64,000 nucleotides of DNA from Bathymodiolus brooksi (Eukaryota; Mollusca; Bivalvia; Mytilida; Modiolidae), in NCBI GenBank assembly GCA_963680875.1, contig OY804588.1:63254397-63318396 (forward strand), read 5' to 3'. Below the pieces are notes generated by a model. It was given only the letters and a program-made list of their open reading frames with translations, did no database searches and was not told the origin of the DNA. Made by a program: the position numbers and the translations under genes. Shown here in pieces: positions 57,985 through 64,000 of the stretch (position 1 is its first letter; each line of letters begins with the position of its first letter).

Positions 57985-58728
57985 TTAAGGAGTGAATCGC
58001 TTACTACGGATAACAAATTTTTGAACTGCTAAGAATAATTCGACGTTTTGATTGGGTGCAAGTTTGGGCGATCCAAAGAGAAGTATTTCTTTTGTCAGGC
58101 TTATGGGTACATTAATATAATTGATGTACATTAGCCTTTGTGCAGTGTATCTCGGAGAGGGAAATAAGTAATGGGTAGTAGATTCAGTTAAGCCACAAAT
58201 ACAGTTAGGCGAGTCGACAATGTTCTTACGGTATAAATGTTGGTTTAAAGAGGAACACTGCATTCGTAATCTGGAATGGAGAATTTGCCCATGGCGACTG
58301 CCAGTATAATAATAAAATGGTTTTGAAGATATATTTGATTTTAGAGAATACTTCAAGGCTTGAATGGATGGAATTAGTCTAATATTATCTGGTTGTAAGT
58401 TCCACAGTCGAACGGAAGATGGAATGCAGGAATTGTAATACAGTGAGGTTCGTGTACGGACGACGGGAAGAGCAGAATCATTGCGTGTGTTATAATCGTG
58501 TATATTTGCAAATGCTTGCGGTACTAAGCAGATTATGTAGTGTGGCGTCAAATATTTTGTCATTTTGTAAAATTGAACAAGTTTATGTTTTTCTCTTCGA
58601 TCTTTAAGTTTTTCCCAGCCTGTTTCCATGTAAAGGTTATTATGTGAAACGAGTCTAGTGCCTCCAGTAACTATTCTGGAAGCTTCTAGTTGAACATTTT
58701 CAATGTTTTTATTAAGTGATATACTCAT
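57985..58728 (-). pseudogene. LINE ORF2 C-terminal domain
   Basis: 247 codons open on the minus strand. They include ASRIVTGGTR, HDYNTRN, RLWNLQPDNIR, a G-S-R-H-G-Q-I-L-H-S-R-L-R segment and a CSSLN..LYRKNIVDSPNCIC tail with cysteines and a THYLF histidine. This is the post-RT region of CR1/Jockey-like ORF2 proteins. It connects to the RT part through a frame change near 58740. Confidence 0.8.
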
Positions 58729-58754
58729 GTTATCCCATATTACATCAGCGTATT

Positions 58755-59893
58755 CTAATAGGGGTCTGACAAATGCAAATATATTTTTTCGAGAGTTTTT
58801 CGGTCTAATATAAATTTAAATTTTCTTAAGATATTGATCCTCTTGTAAGCTGTTATCATGTCAGTGTGTTTTTCCCAACTCCCGTTCTCTGAAATAACTA
58901 GTCCAAGATGTTTGTGTTCTGAGACAGTAGAAATGTCAACGCTGTCCCTGTAGAGTGGGGGATGATCCGGTTTGTCGATTTTTCTAGAAATAGTCATGGT
59001 TTCCATTTTTTGAGCTTTGAAAGTAACCAACCATTTCGTTGCCCAGTCATGGATTTTTGTCACATCGTTATTTAGAGAGTCTGCGGTTTCATTTGGGTCA
59101 TCTACAATTAGGTATAAACTAGTGTCGTCAGCAAACAGTTTTATTGTTGATTGTACATCTGTCACAATGTCGTTTATAAAAAATATAAATAAGAGAGGGC
59201 CCAGTATTGAACCATGGGGGACCCCAGCTTTAATATCACGCCATTGGGAATTGGAATTATTTATTAAAATTCTCTGTTTTCTATTTGACAAGTAATTGTT
59301 TATCTACGATAGTAAAGGACACTGTATTCCTGTCGATTCTATCTTTTTAGTAATCCAATATGCCAAACTCTGTCGAAAACTTTGCTAATATCGCAAAATA
59401 CTACCCTTATTTCTTTCCCTTCATCTAAAGCCTTCCCAAATTCATTGGTTATGAATAAAAGTTGATTAATAGCTGAATCACCCCTAGTAAAGCCAGATTG
59501 GTGTGGAGTAATGATACAATTTGCCAGTAAGTAATTGTGAATATATTTATAAACGCATCTCACCATTATCTTTCCGATAATACTAATAAGTGATATTGAT
59601 CTATAATGTTTTACATTACAAGGGGAGTCCTTTTTGAATACCGGTGTTACATTTGCAAATTTCCACTCAGTAGGAAATATACTTGTGGATAATGAAAGAT
59701 TAAAAAGTTTACACAGAGGATACTTTAATATAGATGAAGCTTCTTTAAGAGGTATGGGGTTAAGCATGTCGGGACCTGTCGCTTTTGAAGTATCTAAAGT
59801 TTTTAATATGTCATCAACGTCAGTCTCAGTCTCAGTAATTATTATCTGTCTAAGTTTTTCGCATAAGGGGCCATCAAGGAATGAGGTAATCAT
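58755..59893 (-). pseudogene. LINE ORF2 reverse transcriptase domain, split by a frameshift
   Basis: The upstream half (59893-59339) shows SKATGPD, VTPVFKKD, YRSISLISIIGKIM, HQSGFTRG and RVVFCDISKVFDRVWH (motif A aspartate present). The downstream half (59291-58755) shows GVPHGSILGPLLFIFFINDI (motif B, histidine where glutamine is usual) and LFADDTSLY (motif C, both aspartates). Between them lie a one-base frame change and a TAG near 59300. RT would copy the element's RNA at a nicked target site. Confidence 0.9.
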
Positions 59894-60243
59894 CGTTTAT
59901 GTCTGATTGATCACAAAAATAGTCGTTGAATATTTTAGATTTTTCCGCATCGTCATGAGTTATGTCATCGTCGGTCTGAATTGGGGGGATGGAACGGTTA
60001 TTAGAATCGGCAAGTAGGCTCTTTACAAGATTCCACCATTTTTTACTTCCGGTGGTTTCAGTGTGAATTTTTTCAGAAATACTTGAATAATATTTGGTTT
60101 TAGCATTTAGAATTAATTTGTTACAGATGTATCTAGCTTTACGAAATTTTAACCAATGTCCTTCTAGGTTCGTCTGTTTCGCTCGTTTATGAATTCTTTG
60201 TTTGCGTCGAATTAGTTTTTTATGGCGGTTGTTAATCAGGGTG
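59894..60243 (-). pseudogene. LINE ORF2 linker between endonuclease and RT
   Basis: An open minus-strand frame shifted relative to both neighbours. It has a very basic start (RHKKLIRRKQRIHKRAK), a WLKFRKARYICNKLI segment and KKWWNLVKSLL, as in the endonuclease-RT linker of such elements. Frame changes lie near 60240 and 59895. Confidence 0.7.
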
Positions 60244-61387
60244 GGTTATCTTTCCTGGTAGAAATAATTATATTAGGAATTGTGTCGTTGGCTATGTCAG
60301 TAATTGTTTGTCTTATACTACATGTAATGGAGTCGATATCATGACCAGTAAACATGGAGTTCCAGTCTATAGTTGAAAGTCTTTGTCTATAGGAATTATA
60401 ATCACCTCTATCGTATAGGAAAAATTTACGTCTAATAATAGTAGAATGTTCGATATAATGATTAAAAAATCCTATAATAGGTAAATGGTAACGTGTTTGG
60501 TTTAACAATGGGGCGCCGACCTCTGAGAATACAATATTATGGTGGTCATTAACTATTAAAGGGTCCAACGTAGATGAGCTATGCTCAGTAATATAAGTCG
60601 GTTCGTCAATAAGCTGGTAAAAACTGTATTTAGCTAACAGTGATCTTGTCTTATTATTAGTATTATTATTTAATTGGTTTTCGCTAAAATCTCCAACAAT
60701 GATTATAGTATGATAACTATTTAATGCAAGATCAATTGATTGTTCAATATCCAGCCACGATTGTGACCCACTGTCAGGGGAAATATAAAAGGTTCCATAT
60801 AAATACTTTTTGTTTTTAAATTTAATTTCTATCCAAAAACATTCTATGTTATCGATTTGTAAGTCAGGTCTGACAATGCAATTAATGTGTTCCTTAACAT
60901 AGACAATAACTCGTCGGACTTGGGGGAATTTATAACCCGGAAGTTTTAACGTTTCGTCATTAATGTTCGGCTTTAGCCATCTCTCAGTAAAGGACAAAAT
61001 GTCATAACTAGAATATTCGGCCGTAATTATATCTAATTTTAGAACAATACTTTGTACGTTTAAATGAAGAAATGAAACATTATTTTTGAAAACACTGCAG
61101 TCGGATGACAGATCGCTCACACTGCTAAGACTATGAGATGATTCTGATAGAGAAGGACCTGGATTTTGTTCGACGCCTGATACAATCAATAGAATGCACA
61201 AAACTATACAAAAGAAAGCAAAGTTATCAAGGCACATCAACGTTCGATTCTGCTTTAATATATTGTGTGTACCTTTGTTCACATAAAGGGAGTTGCTTTC
61301 GTTTTGAAGAGGAACGAAAAATAAGAAAATAGCAATCGGCAATACCCGTAAACCGTGTATAGCAAAAAAGACTAATACACAATACAT
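60236..61387 (-). pseudogene. LINE ORF2 N-terminus: 2A-like motif and APE endonuclease
   Basis: ATG at 61387. A hydrophobic run (FAFFCIVLCILLIV) is followed directly by SGVEQNPGP (61154-61180), close to the 2A consensus D-V/I-E-x-N-P-G-P, but the aspartate before VE is missing. The endonuclease then reads SFLHLNVQS, a TERWLKP block (catalytic Glu kept), GTFYISP, IIIVGDFSENQ (Ser where GDFN has Asn), STLDPLIV and TRYHLPI (Tyr where SDH has Asp). Loss of the GDFN asparagine and the SDH aspartate should abolish nicking. The related frame at 61481-61227 may represent the true upstream N-terminus after a frameshift. Confidence 0.8.
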
Positions 61388-61769
61388 CTAAATAACTAAG
61401 TCTTTTTCGCGTCATAGGAGTACGTGAAGCAGTATAATGTTGACCGATGCTTCCTCTGTATTGAGTTACATCAATATTCATATTATGTAATACCCGTGTT
61501 TCTTAAAAAATCAAGATAAGAAGTCTCGGTCATTTTATTTGATACTAAGTAGGTCGCGATATTTATCTTAAGGTCGGTGCAAGTGAAAAGTGGTGCAGTT
61601 GAAAGTTGGAAATACATTGTAATTTTGAAATAAAAAGTAAATATTAATGGAATTAGAGAGCAATTAAAAAACATGATTATTATAAAGATGTCTGGGGGTA
61701 CTGAATGTATTGCATGTGGGGTGTGTATGATTTGTGCATAATACAATAATTAAAGATGTATAAAGAAAT

Positions 61770-62395
61770 AAAATAATGTCTGGTACCAATTAACATATTT
61801 GTTACTGTTTGTGTAAGGTTAAGAATAGTATAGCAGTGATGAAAAATTAAAAAAATGTTTGAAGAATGACAAATAATAATTGAACAATTAAAGTTATAAA
61901 TATTTACACAATGCAATTCAATAAGATTGTACATATTGAATATCAGCAATGGACATAATTTGAACCAACATAAACAAGACACAACATAAATTATAATGGA
62001 TATACATTAACACTATTAATCTGAACAAAAATGAATATAAACAACAACATGAAATCAAATTTTGTAATAATCGATATAGAATTATGTAAGGTTATGCTAG
62101 TGGTGCCTCTACTATTTGTGTAATTTGTGAATATTATAGAAGCCATGCAAGGTGAAAAAATAAACAAATGTTTGAAAAATGACCAATGATAATTAAATAA
62201 CTGAAAGTTTTAGATATTTACATAATGCAATCAAATAGGTTTGTACATGTTTAATTTCAGCAATGGATATATATTGCTTCTGTTAATCTGACCCAAAATT
62301 GACAAAATACAGCATGAATAATAATGGCTATGCATCAATACTATTAATCTAAACAAAAATAAACACAACATGAATAATAATGATTAATAAATAAC
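61770..62395. repeat. Direct repeat of about 312 bp, two copies
   Basis: 61770-62080 and 62082-62395 share AAATGTTTGAA.AATGAC, ATATTTACA.AATGCAAT, TTGTACAT.TT, AATATCAGCAATGGA and ACTATTAATCT.AACAAAAAT blocks in the same order. They lie between the ORF2-like and ORF1-like parts of the LINE sequence, in the position of a 5' or inter-ORF untranslated region. Confidence 0.6.
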
Positions 62396-62760
62396 AATGG
62401 ATTATTTAAGTTTATGGTCAAAACAAGTCGCCAATGTTTTAGGTGACGCACAATAAATACCAATTTAAAACACAAAACACTATGAATGTTCATATTTACA
62501 TTGTACAAAGAGACTTCTTCTTAATTAATTCAAGTAGCTGACCAGTGTAAGTTGTCGTTTATCTGAACCAGTATAAATTTGGGAGAGTAGATACAAAACA
62601 ACATACAAACACAAGACGAAGTTAGTTTAACTATTTTTTAAATATATCCCTCACAGTAAATCACATATTTTTTTTCTATAAATTGTGTCCAAGTTTATTT
62701 TGAATAACACTCGTACTATGCAATGAATAACAAAGTAAGTTTGATGTTTTTCTTTAATCT
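62396..62760. other. Noncoding AT-rich stretch
   Basis: No gene recognised. Confidence 0.5.
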
Positions 62761-62762
62761 GT

Positions 62763-63290
62763 CATCAATGATTACACACAAGCTGACTTACGTTACTTGA
62801 TTGGTCACTTGTCAAAACAAAATCAAAGAAGGGCTGCTCCCATTGGTTAATACCTATCTGGGGGGAGTATTACCTAATGGTCATTCATAAGTACTTACTA
62901 GTGGAATTTTACTACGAGAGTGAGAGTTTATAGTTAATAAGTACATATTTAATTAATAAATAGTTTAATAAGTAAATCGATAGATAAATAATATTTAAAG
63001 TCGCTGCTTTTCAGTTTTAATAAGGAATTGTTAAAATTCTCATTTATACTACCGGTCAGGTGTTTACATAATGTTTATGATCGGTGATTACGAGTTTACA
63101 CACAAGCCGATATAACTTATTTGATGTTCAGTTGTCAAAAAGAGAAACAAAATATATATACATGTATATACATACATTACGGCAGCTCCCGTTGGTTTAT
63201 TATCGACACGTGAGTATTATGTACTTTTTCATTCGCTACTATTTACTATAGGATTTTTTACTACGTGGTTGTGAGTTATAAGAAGAAAAA
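62763..63290. repeat. Direct repeat of about 320 bp offset, two copies
   Basis: 62763-62940 and 63083-63290 share GATTAC...ACACAAGC.GA, TTGATTGGTCA.TTGTCAAAA-like, GCTCCC.TTGGTT, GAGTATTA, CATTC.TA and TTTTACTACG.G blocks. The second copy carries an inserted (ATATAC)n stretch near 63150. Confidence 0.6.
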
Positions 63291-63484
63291 AGAAATATAT
63301 ATATATATAATTTGTTCACAATATGATTGTGATATTGATGATAAAACAATATTTAATGATCAAAGTCAGAAGGTGAGGGGAAAAATATATATATGCAGTA
63401 TGTTGTATTTATAACAATATATACATGTATTAGTTTATTTAAAAATTGTAACAGCACAGTACACAAAACGAGCCATATAATTAG

Positions 63485-64000
63485 AAATTACCCGAAGTTA
63501 ATATGTGGCGCCAGTTTTTCTACAAGAGTACGGAAGGCTTCAGGTGTATTTGTTTCGTTTATTGTACCATTTACTTCCTTCTTAATAATTTTTCCATTTG
63601 TGGTCCAGAGATTTTCAATCTGTTTGGTCTTTAGAAGTTGTCTCGCGTGGTAAAAAATCTTGATACGGGTTCTAGTGAGGTCCTCATTAATGTAGACCGA
63701 TTTGAAGTTCCGCGATTTTCTTAGATTTTTGCGTGATCTCAAAATTCTGATTTTCACACTTGGATCAGCTAGGCGCACAATTATTTGTCTGGTCTTGCTG
63801 TTTAAGGAGCCTGGTAGTGAAATTTTACCAACTCTATTTGATCTTATGACATCTGTTGGTTTGTACTCAGGGTCGATCTCTGATATTAAATTGCGAACAG
63901 TTTCCGTGGTGTCAACCTCACCGACTGGTTCCGGAATTCCTGATATGCGTAATAGACTTATTCTACCGTATTGTTCTAGGTTATCTAGGTCATTTGTAAG
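63485..64000 (-). CDS. LINE ORF1-like protein, partial (runs off the window)
   Basis: Open on the minus strand from the window edge to a stop near 63488. It reads LDNLEQYGRISLLRISGIPE, then DVIRSNRVGK, RQIIVRLADPSVKIRIL, NFKSVYINEDLTRTR and ENLWTTNGKII, ending EKLAPHINFG. The LEQY.RI..LRI.GIPE, R.NRVG, YINEDLT and LWT.NGKI blocks are typical of the RRM-like and C-terminal RNA-binding part of ORF1 in many animal LINEs. It would bind the element's RNA. The upstream coiled-coil part lies beyond the window. It may belong to the LINE at 57.7-61.5 kb, with a long repeat-filled gap between ORFs, or to a second element in the same orientation. Confidence 0.7.

Larger units (their letters stand above)
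57661..61481 (-). mobile_element. Nearly full-length APE-type LINE (CR1/Jockey-like group), inactive
   Basis: On the minus strand: an N-terminal hydrophobic segment and 2A-like motif, an APE endonuclease, a linker, reverse transcriptase, a C-terminal tail domain, then about 320 bp of 3' UTR. The UTR includes TTAATAAAATATG at its end (57661-57680), abutting the TAATC module. At least three frame changes and one stop separate the parts, although most catalytic blocks can still be read. The last 150 bp also occur at 54846-54997 because the tandem duplication breakpoint falls inside this element. The clade is judged from the GVP.GSILGPLLFI..INDI and FADDTSLY motifs and the 2A-like sequence. Confidence 0.85.

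Noticed and set aside
61483..61982. Two minus-strand frames of 87 and 100 codons upstream of the LINE ORF2
   Set aside because: AT-rich, no ORF1-like motif, and they overlap the 312-bp direct repeats.

Overview
The window looks like an AT-rich, repeat-dense stretch of an invertebrate nuclear genome, most likely a mollusc and probably a bivalve. This is inference from the repeat families: tRNA-headed SINEs sharing a conserved tail, a LINE with a 2A-like motif, a chromodomain integrase, and spliced-looking exons with phased junctions. I find no intact protein-coding gene. The only plausible host sequence is one PAN/apple-like exon at 26.1-25.8 kb.

Layout. 0-4.5 kb: a possible TTAA-flanked element, a MULE-like transposase fragment, a 51-bp minisatellite and a 5'-truncated LINE. 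4.6-9.3 kb: an array of 42/32-bp units containing a near-perfect 1.92-kb duplication. 9.7-15.1 kb: a 5.3-kb structure bounded by about 270-bp inverted repeats, with a second pair of direct repeats outside them and a decayed LINE inside. 15.4-23.5 kb: a piggyBac-type transposase pseudogene in exon-like pieces. It is interrupted by a 4.3-kb insertion with TAATCGATTACA-rich ends, which itself holds a hAT-like element and a LINE tail. 23.6-26.4 kb: noncoding repeats and the PAN-like exon.

26.4-50.0 kb is one uninterrupted 23.5-kb minisatellite of a 58-bp unit, about 400 copies, with multi-kilobase higher-order duplications. 50.1-51.3 kb holds three SINE-type elements. Two are full copies in inverted orientation, one with a clear target-site duplication.

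51.5-57.8 kb carries a broken Ty3/gypsy-type integrase with a chromodomain, followed by a LINE tail joined to TAATCGATTACA motifs. A 2,815-bp segment of this is tandemly duplicated at about 99.7% identity. 57.7-61.4 kb (minus strand) is a nearly full-length, frameshifted APE-type LINE with endonuclease, reverse transcriptase and a 2A-like motif. 61.5-63.4 kb has two pairs of roughly 315-bp direct repeats, and the window ends in a LINE ORF1-like protein (minus strand).

The genes do not form a pathway. The window is a record of nested transposition and tandem amplification. Long open frames inside both satellite arrays follow from unit composition and length and should not be annotated as genes.
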